The notes below the pieces were generated by a model that saw only the letters and a list, made by a program, of their open reading frames with translations, had not been told where the DNA came from and ran no database searches. From contig WNNJ02000287.1 in the NCBI GenBank assembly GCA_012934845.2, forward strand, positions 1 to 64,000: DNA of 64,000 nucleotides. Reading direction: 5' to 3'. The DNA comes from Pomphorhynchus laevis (Eukaryota; Acanthocephala; Palaeacanthocephala; Echinorhynchida; Pomphorhynchidae). Each line of letters starts with the position of its first letter. The first letter of the stretch is position 1. Positions 21,739 through 32,539 of the stretch are shown here, one piece after another. Both the position numbers and the translations under genes were made by a program.

Positions 21739-22565
21739 TCATTTTTCTTCCCTTTGCCTTTCTCTGAATCCTGATATATCTAAAATTATGTGGATCCTAC
21801 CTCGACGCCTCGACTTAGAACCTCCTTCCGTATCATTAAATTCTACAATTCTTCCTATCGTTGATAATCTCGTTTTCCTAGGCTTCCATTTCGACAACCG
21901 ACTTTCACTTAAACCTTTCGTTAGAGATAAAGTACGCTCATATACCTTGATACTCCGCAATCTCCTTCAAGTTCATAGATTGATCGATTTACCTTCTTGT
22001 ATGACTCTCATTTCTTCCTTCCTTTTTTCTAGACTCGATTATTGTCTTAGTCTATTTTCCAACTCACCTAAATCCACTCTTGTTTCCCTACAACGCATCA
22101 TCAACACAGCCGTCCGAGTTCTCCTCCGTCTTCGTCATTTTGATCATACATCCCACCATCTTTTTTCTCTCGATTGGCCCACCATTTATTGTCGTGTTCA
22201 AATTCGTTTTCTTATCATTGTTTTTCGCCTTATAACTTCTCATAACCCTTCATTTCTAAACCTTCCTTTTCTCGACAATTCTCGTACTGTGTACTGTGTT
22301 CTGCGTTCCCGTAATTCCCTTCTTTCACATGTTCTAAACTACTCTACCTCTTTTGGCTTCCGCTCCCTCGTTGTGGCTGCTCCTCTCTCATGGAATCATC
22401 TGCCTATTCACATCCGCCAATCAACATCAATGCCGTGCTTCAAACGCCAAATCCAATTCCATTTCAACAATTAACTAATTATATGTGACTTTTGCTGTTC
22501 TTTTCTTGTTTGTTAGTGGTCATGTAAGCGTGCATTTTACACGCATTTGCCACTTTACATAAATT
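21739..22565 (+). mobile_element. 5'-truncated group-b LINE inserted in a group-c LINE
   Basis: Flanked by a perfect 10-bp target duplication ATTATTAGTA (21729-21738 and 22566-22575). It carries only the ORF2 C-terminus (21788-22474: NLVFLGFHFDNRLSLKPFV, LISSFLFSRLDYCLSLF, NYSTSFGFRSLVVAAPLSW and WNHLPIHIRQST), then a 3' UTR with a stem-loop at about 22517-22553 and an ATT-rich tail. Classic target-primed insertion with 5' truncation. It is the youngest clearly dated event in the middle region. Confidence 0.9.
22517..22553 (+). ncRNA. 3' UTR stem-loop of group-b LINE, copy A
   Basis: GCGTG at 22528-22532 pairs with CACGC at 22540-22544. An outer GTGG / CCAC pair encloses it through TCATGTAA and ATTTG. 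Copies B (24261-24276) and C (27216-27231) share the layout. Such 3' structures are known to be recognised by the RT of several LINE families; that role here is inferred. Confidence 0.65.
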
Positions 22566-23262
22566 ATTATTAGTAGTAATGCTCGCGAGCAACTAACATC
22601 TGTTTGCTACAAATATAAGGGCTGTATTGTGGAAGGTGTCGATAGTTACAAAGATTTAGGAGTATGGGTTACCTCTAATTTATCAACCAAAAAGCACACT
22701 GATCAAGCTTGTGCCAACTCCAATAAAATGATAGGTATGATTCGACGCGCGTTTGTTCGCGTTAATCCGACTGATCTTCGGCCTCTGATTTTAGCACATG
22801 TATTGAGTAGACTTTTATATGCATCTCCGGTTGTATACCCACGTAATGTGCATGAACATAAGAAATCAGAGAGGGTACTTCGCAGGGCAACAAAGCTAGC
22901 ACCAACTTTGGTGTCGCTGCCTAATGAAAACAGACTTATATCACTTGGACTTGAGACCGTCACATGGACCCGTTGGTACATGGATATGTGCCTGGTTTGG
23001 CATTTATTCCAACGTCCTTATCAACCTCTTCGGAGTAGGGTTCAATTACGTGGTTCAAATGTTCCTCGCGGTCATTCTTTAACCATTCGAAGAAACAGGT
23101 TACAGAAATTGGGCGCGATGCAACTTGATAGAAGATTTGTTGAGCTTTGGAACAACCTTGATGCAGACATCGTTGGATGCAGTTCACTTAGTATTTTAAA
23201 AAGAAGACTACGAATGGATCAAGCAATGTTTCGTGTTGCATTTCCTTATTTTAATAACTAAT

Positions 23263-23934
23263 TAACTTATTTACGAACTTATTGTGAGCCAGCTATTTGA
23301 GCTATTGCTCGTATGTTGTTGAATGTATAATAATATTAATATCAATATTATATAATATCAGTATTGTATAATTATATATCTATTTCTTTATATGACTAAC
23401 ATATGTTCATATGTTCAAGTTTGGAACTTTAAATGGAGTCTTAATACAGGAGTTGTTGAAAAGTATGAAGCAAAAAATTAAGGAAAAATAGGTAAACCAG
23501 TTAAAATAGTACAGATAGATGGAAGCAAAGTGAGTAACAGGAAATTTATTGTTATTAAAGTTCCTCTTCAAGTTTGAGCATAATAGCTCGATACAGAAGC
23601 ATCCATATGTAAAACAAGTAGTAAAAGAAAAAAATCAGGCAAATTCAATAAACTATCCCTATTCAGACAATCCATCCTTCAAGGTTATCTGTCTTCAAGA
23701 ACTTTGAATTGATTAACTTTGGTAGAGTAGTGGAGGGCACTTGGATTCTCGCAATGATAGACGGAAATGGCGATACAATGTGTGATTTGTATTGATTTAT
23801 ATTTTATTTACATTAAATTTATAATAGATTATATACATGTGCTGACGGATGTCATAATGAAAAAAAACATTAAATCATTTGATACTGAAAAATATATCAA
23901 ATAAGAAAAATTCAGAAACAATATTTAATATAAT
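23263..23934. other. Unassigned spacer
   Basis: No gene, RT motif or clear repeat seen on either strand. Confidence 0.35.
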
Positions 23935-24310
23935 ATCCACATCCGCATCAAACTCCGCCTTCTTCTCGTTACTTTTCGTCTCATCAATGTCGGCTCCCTA
24001 TCGTTCATCAACCTTCCTTTCTTAGACGATACTCGCCCCACCTCGCTATCGCTTCGTTCCTGTCATACCCTCTTACTCCACGTTCCTAATTACTCCAACA
24101 ACTACGGTCTCCGATCCTTCCTCGTCGCCGCCTCACTTGCCTGGAATCAACTCCCTCTCGACGTCCGCCGCGCTCCCTTCTTTTATCACATTCAAACACC
24201 TCCTCCGTTCACAACTTCTCGACACCTGATTCACAGTCTTGTTTTGTTGTGGTCATGTAAGCGTGCGCTGGCACGCATTTGCCACGTTAAAATAAATCCT
24301 TTTTTTAATA
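23935..24310 (+). mobile_element. Group-b LINE, 3' end copy
   Basis: The C-terminal coding remnant (LSFINLPFLDDTRPTSLSLR, NYSNNYGLRSFLVAASLAW) is followed by the 3' UTR with stem-loop B: GCGTGC at 24261-24266, loop GCTG, GCACGC at 24271-24276, outer GTGG/CCAC. GC-rich compared with its surroundings. 5' truncated. A possible short target repeat around TTTAATAT is not certain. Confidence 0.8.
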
Positions 24311-24479
24311 TTGTTCTTATTAACAACATATTTATGACTCAGACAAAATATCAATTAAAATACTTGGACTACGAAATTTATAATAATAAAGATTTTATTA
24401 ACAATAACAACCGATATCAAAGAAAACAACGAAATAGAATAAAAAACAGCGATCAATTAGTACGCATATAAATATTTTT

Positions 24480-27115
24480 GTCGACGACTTTTGTATCATC
24501 TTCTGCAACACTCACGGCCCCAGTTCAGAGGAATCTAAGCCCCCCACAGCTGCACCAGCGCGCCGCCTTCCGATTGAACCATTTGGGGTCTCTCATACTC
24601 GAAGAGTCTAGTCGAGGCCGACTATGGTCGGTAATCTGGAGATAAGGAGTTCGAGAATCCTTAGTCTTTGCTCTGGGGAACGTCCTCTAGAGAAGAAGAC
24701 TAATCCCGAGGTAGCCCAAGTATCCCAAAGGCGTACTTGGGTTTTCCCATTTAATGACAAATGTTGGGCCCGTTTCAAAGCCCACCTAGCTCTCTTCAGA
24801 ATACGTTTAGGTCTATCCAGCTCAGCTTTCGCCGACCAATTCACCAAAACGGTGAACCCCAGATATTTTACTCGACTCGTAAAGATGTGTAGTGGTTGAG
24901 AATGCAAAATGGAGGAGAGTGCAGAGAGTGCAAGTCTCTTAAGTTTCTTTTTGGTGGCAGGGGCTATATGAAAGACAACCACCTTCGATTTTTCAGAGTT
25001 TAAAATAAGACTGTGTGTTGGCAACTGATCTTTTAATCTTAAAAAGAAACGGCTAATGTCTGAGACTAAATCTTTTCACCTGCGTTCTGAAAACAGGGCT
25101 GTGGTATCATCATCGTATACCACAAGATGTTGATCGCGTTTAAATACCTTTAATAAAAAAATAGAGCTAGCAAGATATAAGATAGGAGAAAGTAGGGAAC
25201 ATTGGAACATACCTTTAATAGGGTAAAACTGACGTGCATCAGAGTTGTCTTCATAATAGAACCGCTTAGTATACAGTAATACCTCCACCCTGTTAACAAT
25301 TCTCGCAGGCAACCTGAGGAACCTGAGAGAGTAGATAACGAAGGGAATGAAGATCCGGTCAAATGCAGCAAAAAATCACGAAAAACCGCTACAACAAGCT
25401 GATGACAATTATCCTTACAAAACTGGTGCACTTCACCAATTGCTGAATGAACCGAGCGCCCTTTGACAAACCCATGAAAACTCGTTGGATTAAATTACGC
25501 CTACTTAAATGATCGCTGATTCTACGCGCAAGCGCTTTTTTGTAGATGGAGATGAAAGAATTTTGAATCGAAATGGGCCGCAGATCTTTAGGACATGAAA
25601 CCTGATTTCGCTTGTGTAAAAATATTCTACGACTGATGTTGATGTAGGCTACATCGGATGGTGAGGCTAACATCATTGTGACGGCCACTTTTCTTCTTTG
25701 ATCGGCTGTCAAAAGCTGACAAATCCGAGAAGAGAGTAAAGCGACGTTTTTGGAGGTGCCCGCCAGTAGGCCCCAGGAGTTAAGGATATCCGCAACGAAT
25801 AAATCCCTGCTCCTGAAGTCAAACCAAGTCAAGATTGGTTGGGGAGAAAGAACGGCTCCATAGTTATGCAAGGCTAGTGACTCCTCCAAGACTTCAACAA
25901 GGCATACGCTACCGATCCACTACGATGCCTTCTCACGCCAACAGGCAAATGTATCCTTCCTGAATATCTTCCAGAAGAAATCCTGAGAGGGACATAGAAG
26001 AGCAATACTCGTCCTGTCCATACTCAGCTGGAGCCTATATCTAGAACTCCAGTATTAATTCGAGTGAACATGCCTAAAGGAAGCAGAGAGATTGGTAAGG
26101 TGTTGCATTTTAGCTATGACCTTGAGTTTTGTCGGAGTGGAACTGTAAATGCGACCTTTGTATGTAGTCGAAAAGATCCCGGTAGCTTGCGAAGAGAGGT
26201 AGGAATTAAATTCGGTCAAACTCTCATTTCCTATCCTTGGGGAAAGTCGGATAGCTGCCTGAAAGAAGGCCACTTTAATTGGATCAAAGTGAAACCGCCT
26301 TCTAAGCAACGTATCTTCCTATATCCGTCAGCGTATTAGGTCATGAGAGGTGGTCAGTTGTTGGCGGGACTGCTCAGTGCAGATAGGTTTTAACAACCAC
26401 GTCTTATGTAGCAGTAAAATGTCGAGGAGTGAGTTTGTTATTGAGCAATGAAAGATTGGGGTCGGTGGTTCGTGAATAAGATAAACGCTCCTGGCTATGC
26501 GAAGTGCTGAATTAATCCAACGACTAGTTCTGTCGTTGAAGTCACTGAGTAACATGTCGTATCTCTTCCAGACGGATGTAGATATTGGCTAGGCTGATGC
26601 GTTTATCGCTCTTGACAAGTACTATAACTAAACAAGACATGGCAAGACAGGAGAAGTTCAATAAGACGGAGTACCTTAAGAATCATTTAACTAGGGTTAA
26701 AATACCTTGTGATGACGAGAAGTGAGGAAGGGTAATGTACGGGGTGAAGTGTGCGAAGATATGCTTTGGGATAAATCGAGTAATGTCCTAGGGTAGACGG
26801 ATAGACCGCGTCTTCTGAAGGACTATAACATCTGCATCTCTACCTGATAAAAGGCTAAGAACAGAAGCATCTCCCGAATTACACTGAAGGATATTCAGTG
26901 AAAAAGGCTGTTGAGTACTTCCCATGGCGAAAGTGTAACCGGAGTGGGACAACTTCCGCCTAGTCGGAATTAGAGGCGGAAAGGTAATCCTTTCCACCTC
27001 ATGTTCCTAAAGGTGAAGGCATTTGCCCACGAGCATTATCTTCATTTTCCTCGGTACTGGCTAAAGCCCAGATTAAGTTTTTACAAGCTAACTTCATAGG
27101 GGCAACATTCTGAGA
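24480..27115 (-). mobile_element. Group-a LINE (Jockey/R1/I-like), decayed near-full ORF2
   Basis: Read on the minus strand from 27115. The end of ORF1 is followed by the endonuclease start FSLNILQCNSGDASVLSLL and VIVLQKTRSIRLP (26997-26788; the catalytic Glu of QET is Lys here). Next come LLSDFNDRTSRWINSALR (26555), the pre-RT (26309, MLRRRFHFDPIKVAFFQAA), EESLALHNYGA...PKDLRPISIQNSFISIY (25889-25500), SFPSLSTLSG-type frame-shifted motif A, LVVYDDDTTALFS at 25130 (YDDD for YADD) and the C-terminus to 24608. There are many frameshifts. It matches the element at 28850-32305 throughout. Confidence 0.85.
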
Positions 27116-27119
27116 ACCT

Positions 27120-27265
27120 GTTGGCTTTTTCCCTCCTTTATCACATTCAAACACCTCCTCCGTTCACACCTTCTCGACACATGATTTACATTTTTGTTTT
27201 GTTGTGGTCATGTAAGCGTGCGCTGGCACCCATTTGCCACGTTAAAATAAATCTTTTTTAAGAGA
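27120..27265 (+). mobile_element. Group-b LINE, 3' tail fragment
   Basis: CCCTCCTTTATCACATTCAA runs through the stem-loop (GCGTGC at 27216-27221, GCACCC at 27226-27231, one arm base changed) to the A/T-rich tail. It abuts an inverted 5' piece of the same family on the right. Confidence 0.75.
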
Positions 27266-27329
27266 AAAAGGCGAGGAGTTGCCTTCGTCGTAAAGTTATA
27301 AAGGTAAGAAAAGGGATGCAGGGATAGTG

Positions 27330-28640
27330 ATATTAACAGTTACATGAAAATAATTGGAAAAACCTGGGTATAAGATTGCAGAAGAAGCGAATGTAATAAG
27401 AGAGTGTTGTAAAAAGCGATAATATCAAGAGCGCCACCAATAATATGGATGTTAGGTTTGCTATTAAATAAAAATTAAAGTCGGACAGAAGACTTACAAG
27501 ATTGATGGAATCTGATACAGAAGGGCGATCTAAACGGATGTTGATACCACCAAGAATAATTGAAGGTAAAGAAAGTGAACGGTTTGATAGTAGTTTGGCG
27601 AGTTCATTGAAAAATAGGCAAGACTGTGTGGATGAACCTGATCGATAGATAATTGAAAGTGAAATAGGAAAAAGAAATGAAGATTTACAAAGGAGCAATT
27701 CAAATGTAGTACAGGGTAAGGTGAAAGCGATTTTTTAAGATACGAAGGGATACAAACGAAGGCGACGATTCCGCCAAGGTTTTTGCCGCTAGAATTTTAG
27801 CAATTTATCGTAAATTGTATTTTTCAAAAGTCACGCAGGCAGCCAAAACGTCATTGAGTTGACTCATACTACTGATAAGCGCTTACTGTCATCTCCGACG
27901 TCTACTAGAGACAAATAGTATGCTGATCGATTAGTGTAGTTTAGTTAATTGCCGACAGCAGCTTTCAACATTCTGCCGTATTATAATGGAAACCTGGATA
28001 GTTGTTATCAAGCATCTTTGATGCAATCTCAATTATACATATGCCAAATTTTAGAAATAGTTGTTATCAAGCATCTGTGATGCAATCTCAATTATACATA
28101 TGCCAAATTTTAGAAGTAGTTGATTTTGTGGAGTCAACTATGCCAGCGAAGTCAACAAGATAAAATCCGAAGGAACCTAGATTACATATTGCAAGGTCGT
28201 CAGAATCAGTATTCCAGGATTCAGTGAGACATAAGATTTAATGATAGTTGTGTAAAGAGATCGAGAAGTAAGTCAGTTTTGTGAAGAATTGAACGAGTGT
28301 TAAACAGAGCTAGACAAAGTTTTGAGGAGGAGAGACAGGCCACCAACGGATTTTTGGACGTAGATGGACAACACGACAATTTCCATTTACATTTTTGATA
28401 GCAAGATATGACTCGCCATCGACTTTACGGCGACGCTCTTCAAGACGAGCAGTGGGGAGTTGAGCAACTTCAGAGGGTGAGCTATCGGGGAAAATTTGGC
28501 AAGCAGAAGATGATAACACGAGTTTAAACCGTTGAGATAAGATAGTGGAGGTTTGGGTGCGGTTTCCAAGAATAACCTTCAAAAGTGAGGGAGGATAAGA
28601 ATTGGGAGCAGAAACGGATTTATTAAGACGATACAAGGAA
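27330..28640 (-). mobile_element. Group-b LINE, 5' region and endonuclease, inverted
   Basis: On the minus strand: RFKLVLSSSACQIFPDSSPS and SEVAQL (28600-28310) match the 5' end of the copy at 35.2-37.25 kb. LALFNTRSILHKTDLLLDLF (about 28300-28240) is the endonuclease start. SLSIIYRSGSSTQSCLFFNE and LPSIILGGINIRLDRPSVSD (27698-27333) are the region with GDFNIRLDRP in the better copy. RT is missing. Several frameshifts; it contains a 59-bp tandem duplication. Confidence 0.75.
27998..28115. repeat. Tandem duplication of 59 bp inside a LINE
   Basis: Units 27998-28056 and 28057-28115 (starting ATAGTTGTTATCAAGCATCT) differ at a single base. A recent local duplication. Confidence 0.9.
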
Positions 28641-28849
28641 AACGGATTTATTATGACGATACAAGGAAAGGGGAGACATTACTGAATAGAGACGGATTAT
28701 TGGTATAATGATACGTGGCAAAGAGCGAACGGAAAGCGGAACATCTTACCAATTCGCAGATTTTCGTTTAAAACCATGCAAACGTACTTCCAAATTACCC
28801 CATTGTATCGTTCAATTTGTCTATTTACTATGATGTTGAAAAACATATA

Positions 28850-31800
28850 AATAAATAAATAAGGGTTTTATTAATAACTATATAACCGATAAAAACTTAA
28901 GAAACAAAAACATGCAAAAAGACAACTTAAAATAGAAGCCGTTTACGACGAGTATTTTGGAATCTTCATATTATATTCACGGCCTCAGGTCCAGAGGGAT
29001 CTGAGCCCCTCGGCCGCACCAGCGCGCCGCCCTCTGACTGAACCATTCGGGGTCTCTCACACACCTAAGAGTCCAGTCAAGGCGGACTATGGTTGGTAAT
29101 CTCGAGATGAGGAGCTTGAGAAACCTTAGTCTTTGTTCTGGGGGACGTCCTCGTGAGAAGAAGACTAATCCCGAGATAGCCCAAGTACCCCAGAGGCGCA
29201 CTTGGGTTATCCCATTCAATGACAGATGCTGGGCCCGTTTTAGAGCCCACCTAGCTTTCTTCAGGATACGTTTAAGTCTATCCAGGTCAGCTTTCGCCGA
29301 CCAATTCACCGTAACGGTGAACCCCAGATATTTTACTCGACTCGTGAAGATGGGGAGTGGTTGATGCTGCAAAATGGAGGAGAGTGTAGAGAGTGCTAGT
29401 CTCTTAAGTTTCTTTTTGGTGGCAGGAACGCCATTAAAGACAACCACCTGTGATTTAGAGGAGTTTAAAATAAGATTGGATGGGGGCAACTGATCTTTTA
29501 ATCTTAAAAAGAAACGGCTGATGTCAGAGATTACATCTTTGCACCTGCGTCCAGAGAACAAGGCTGTGGTATCATCAGCATATACCACTAGATGTTGATC
29601 ACGTTTAAAATTCTTGAATAATACAATGGATGCAGCAAGATATAAGATAGGAGAAAGTGTGGATCCTTGAGGTACACCTGTAATAGGGTAGAACTGACGC
29701 GCATCAGGGTCGTCTTCATAGTAGAACCGCTTGGTGTACAACAATATCTCCACCCTGTTAACAATTCTCGCAGGCAACCCGAGGGACCTGAGAGAGGAGA
29801 TAACGAAGGGAATGGAGATCCGGTCAAATGCAGCTGAAAAATCAAGAAAAACAGCCACAGCAAGCTGATGACTATTATCCTGACAAAACTGATGCACTTC
29901 ACCAATTGCTGAATGGACCGAGCGCCCTTTGACAAACCCATGAAAACTCGGTGGGATCAAATTACGCCTACATAAATGAACGCGGATTCTAAGCGCAAGC
30001 GCTTTCTCGTAGATGGATATGAGGGCGTTTTGAATCGAGATGGGCCGCAGATCTTTAGGACAAGTGATTAATCTCTTTTTAGGTAAAAAAACTCGACGGC
30101 TGATGTTGATTTCCGCTATGTCAGACGGGGAGGCTAATAGCATTGTGATGGCGACCTCCTTTCTCTGACTGTATGTCAAAAGCTGACAGACACGAGTGGT
30201 GAGTGGCGCGTGGGATTTGGAGGTGCCTGGGAGTGGTCCCCAGGAGTTAAGGATATCTGTAACAGACAAGTCCCTACTCCTGAAGTCACACCAAGGCGGG
30301 ATTGGTTGGGGAGAATGAGTGGCTCCATAATTATGTAAGGAAAGTGACTCCTCTAAAACTTTGTCAAGGCCTATGCTACCAATCCAAACCAAGGCTCTAT
30401 CCTTCCAGCAAACAAACTTCTCCTTCTTGAATATCTTCCAGAAGGAAGCCTGAGAAGGGTTTTGGTGAGCAATGCTTGCCCTATCCCTGCTCAGCTGGAG
30501 CCTATATCTATAGCTCCAATATTCATTCGAGAGGATATGTCTGGCGGAAACAGAGAGATTGGGAAGGTGCAACATTTTAGCTAGGACCTTGAGGTTTGTT
30601 GGAGTATGATTGTATATTCGACCTTTATAGGTAGTCGAAAGGATCGCGGTAGCTTGCGATGAGAGGTAGGAATTAAATTCGGTCAAACTCTCAATTCCAA
30701 TTCTGGGGAAGAGTTGGATAGCTGCCTGAAAGAAGGCCACTCTAATAGGATCAAAGTGAAACCTTCTTCTAAGCAACGTATCGTCCTCTAGCCGCCAGCG
30801 AATTAGGTCATGAGAGGTGGTCTGTTGTTGACGCGACTGCTCGGTGCAAATGGGTTTCAACAACCACATCTTATGTAGCAGTAATATGTCGAGGAGAGAA
30901 TTTGTTGTAGAGCAATGAAAGGTTGGGGAAGGTGGTTTATGAATAAGATAGTCGATCCTTGCTCTGCGGAGTGCTGCATTAATTCAGCGACCAGTTCTGT
31001 CGTTGAAGCCACCAAGTAACATGTCATAACCGCTCCCCAATATTTGATCCAGGAGGTCACGGTTCTTGTGAATTTCTCCTGGCCGAATATAGACATTGGC
31101 TATGCTTATACGCTTACCGTTCTTACAAAGTGATATAGCTAAACAAGATAGGGCTGGACAAGAGTAGTTTAATAGGAGGGATGATCTTAAGGAGCTTTTT
31201 ACTAGGGTTAAAAGACCTTGTGATGAAGAGGAGTGAGGGGGGGGGTTATGTAAGGAGTAAAGTGGGTGTATATGTGCTTAGGGATAAATCGAGTAATATC
31301 CAGGGGGAGACGGATAGACCGCGTCTCCTGAAGGACTATAACATATGCATCTCTACCAGATAGAAGGCTAAGGGCGGAAGCACCTCCCGAATTCCACTGA
31401 AGGATATTCAGTGAAAAAGGTCCTTGATTACTTCCCATTGCGTAAGTGTTACCGAAGTGGGACGCCCTCCACCTAGTCGCAACTAGAGGCGGAAAAGTCG
31501 CCTTTACCGCTTCCCGTCACGACAAATGGAGTCGCTTGCCCACGGGCGATATCTTCATTTCCCTCGTTAGCCATATCCCAGATCGAATCCTTCCGAGCAA
31601 GCTTTAGAGCGGCTATGCTTAGCGCTGACCCGTTTCGTTTCTTAGATTTTGGTGGCTTCTTAATATTGTTGGTCTTCCCAGAAGGAGGAGAACGGAATGA
31701 TTCCGCTAATTGGCCCACCAATTTTTGGACCAATTTTTCAAGTTGAATCATTGATGCCTGATGCTGCATTTCAATAAGTTTAAGAATTTCCGTGTCCGGC

Positions 31801-32305
31801 ATCCTGTCGTCATTCTTGTTAGTCGAGACAGCTTCCACGAAGCTAGTCGGTTTTGCTGTTCCACCCCTGTGTCTCTTTTGGTACGCCTTAAAGATTTTAC
31901 ATTTTTTGACCATGCGGGGTGCTCACCACCGCAGTTTGCGCAAAATGGCTTACTTTCGCACTTCTCAGGATGTATAGCAGTTGTACCACACACGCCGCAC
32001 TTATGTGGTAAAGAACATCCAGTGGACCAATGCACCCAATGATGACAATTGTTGCAGTGAGGGTACGTTAGTGAGTCGGTTTCGATGATAGAAAACCTCA
32101 AATTATACCCCATAAAAGGATTGCATGTCGAAATCGATAGTTTTAGAGCTTCATCAACCGGGGCATTGCAGAACGCCACGGGAATGGGGCTTGTTGAAAA
32201 ACGATGAATGCGTAAGTGTAACATTGTAAGACAGCTAGAAATTGTGAAAGGCGGATGATATAATTGATGCGAATCTGCGCGAATGGATGGTCTCTGGACA
32301 GCCAC
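28850..32305 (-). mobile_element. Group-a LINE (Jockey/R1/I-like), most complete interior copy
   Basis: Order on the minus strand: ORF1 remnant 32305-31473, ORF2 endonuclease 31440-31000, RT 30869-28977, then a 3' UTR ending near 28850 in TTTA repeats. ORF1 has FMGYNLRFSI and three zinc knuckles (YPHCNNCHHWVHWSTGC, HKCGVCGTTAIHPEKC, FCANCGGEHPAW) and then a +/-1 shift near 31910. Its N-terminus is missing compared with the copy at 62.2 kb, so the element is 5' truncated. The endonuclease start FSLNILQWNSGGASALSLL and VIVLQETRS keeps the catalytic Glu. Confidence 0.9.
28977..30869 (-). CDS. ORF2 reverse transcriptase of group-a LINE (630 codons open)
   Basis: One uninterrupted frame. The pre-RT region has WLLKPICTEQSRQ...HDLIRW at residues 1-30. 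The fingers have PKDLRPISIQNALISIYEKA at about 275. FHGFVKGRSVHSAIGEVHQF comes next, then motif A AVAVFLDFSAAFDRISIPF at about 345, motif B PITGVPQGSTLSPILYLAAS, motif C LVVYADDTTALFSGRR (YADD intact), the thumb KSQVVVFNGVPATKKKLKRL and KYLGFTVTVNWSAKADLDRL, and the C-terminus to ...GRGAQIPLDLRP. All catalytic Asp are present. The frame begins after the endonuclease; the separate endonuclease part (31440-31000) is in other frames, so the protein as a whole is not intact. It would copy its own mRNA at a nicked target site. Confidence 0.9.
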   Translation of the reverse strand: MWLLKPICTEQSRQQQTTSHDLIRWRLEDDTLLRRRFHFDPIRVAFFQAAIQLFPRIGIESLTEFNSYLSSQATAILSTTYKGRIYNHTPTNLKVLAKMLHLPNLSVSARHILSNEYWSYRYRLQLSRDRASIAHQNPSQASFWKIFKKEKFVCWKDRALVWIGSIGLDKVLEESLSLHNYGATHSPQPIPPWCDFRSRDLSVTDILNSWGPLPGTSKSHAPLTTRVCQLLTYSQRKEVAITMLLASPSDIAEINISRRVFLPKKRLITCPKDLRPISIQNALISIYEKALALRIRVHLCRRNLIPPSFHGFVKGRSVHSAIGEVHQFCQDNSHQLAVAVFLDFSAAFDRISIPFVISSLRSLGLPARIVNRVEILLYTKRFYYEDDPDARQFYPITGVPQGSTLSPILYLAASIVLFKNFKRDQHLVVYADDTTALFSGRRCKDVISDISRFFLRLKDQLPPSNLILNSSKSQVVVFNGVPATKKKLKRLALSTLSSILQHQPLPIFTSRVKYLGFTVTVNWSAKADLDRLKRILKKARWALKRAQHLSLNGITQVRLWGTWAISGLVFFSRGRPPEQRLRFLKLLISRLPTIVRLDWTLRCVRDPEWFSQRAARWCGRGAQIPLDLRP

Positions 32306-32539
32306 CTAAAGCAAAATTTGCATCTGACATCTTACAACTGTTTCACTAATTGTGTCATGACAAGCGAAGGCAAATGGGAAACATGTATACTAAACTATTA
32401 GGGTGTGTAGGTATCAATTTTCGTTCTATGTGGGTAGTGGTCCCTTAAAATCCACTGATAATCTTTCAAACGATTTACTTGCCTTTATTAATTTCGTTTC
32501 TGTTGATTTGAAGAACTGTGGGTTTAGCGGGACAACTAG

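Larger units (their letters stand above)
21060..23262 (+). mobile_element. CR1-like LINE (group c) interrupted by another LINE
   Basis: The RT begins TYFKKGDRSSVENYRPVSIT, then NQHGFREGYSTVPNLLDAH, FFDFSKAFDRVDHDLLQKL (motif A intact), and after a frameshift near 21440 RVPQGSVLGPLLFSIYVNDL and CLYADDLKIW (YADD intact). The thumb up to NVSKCKHMRI ends at 21738. The rest resumes at 22576 and runs in frame to a stop at 23261 (VDSYKDLGVWVTSNLSTKKH ... ELWNNLDADIVG). Removing the inserted LINE and one target copy restores the reading frame across the junction, so the host LINE was still open there when it was hit. The 5' end is truncated near 21060. Confidence 0.85.

Noticed and set aside
29089-29364. 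Plus-strand frame within the group-a LINE
   Set aside because: It is the antisense shadow of the 630-codon RT frame; the same shadow appears in the related copy at 24624-24899.
31761-32042. Plus-strand frames over the zinc-knuckle region
   Set aside because: Antisense shadow of LINE ORF1; the zinc knuckles are read only on the minus strand.
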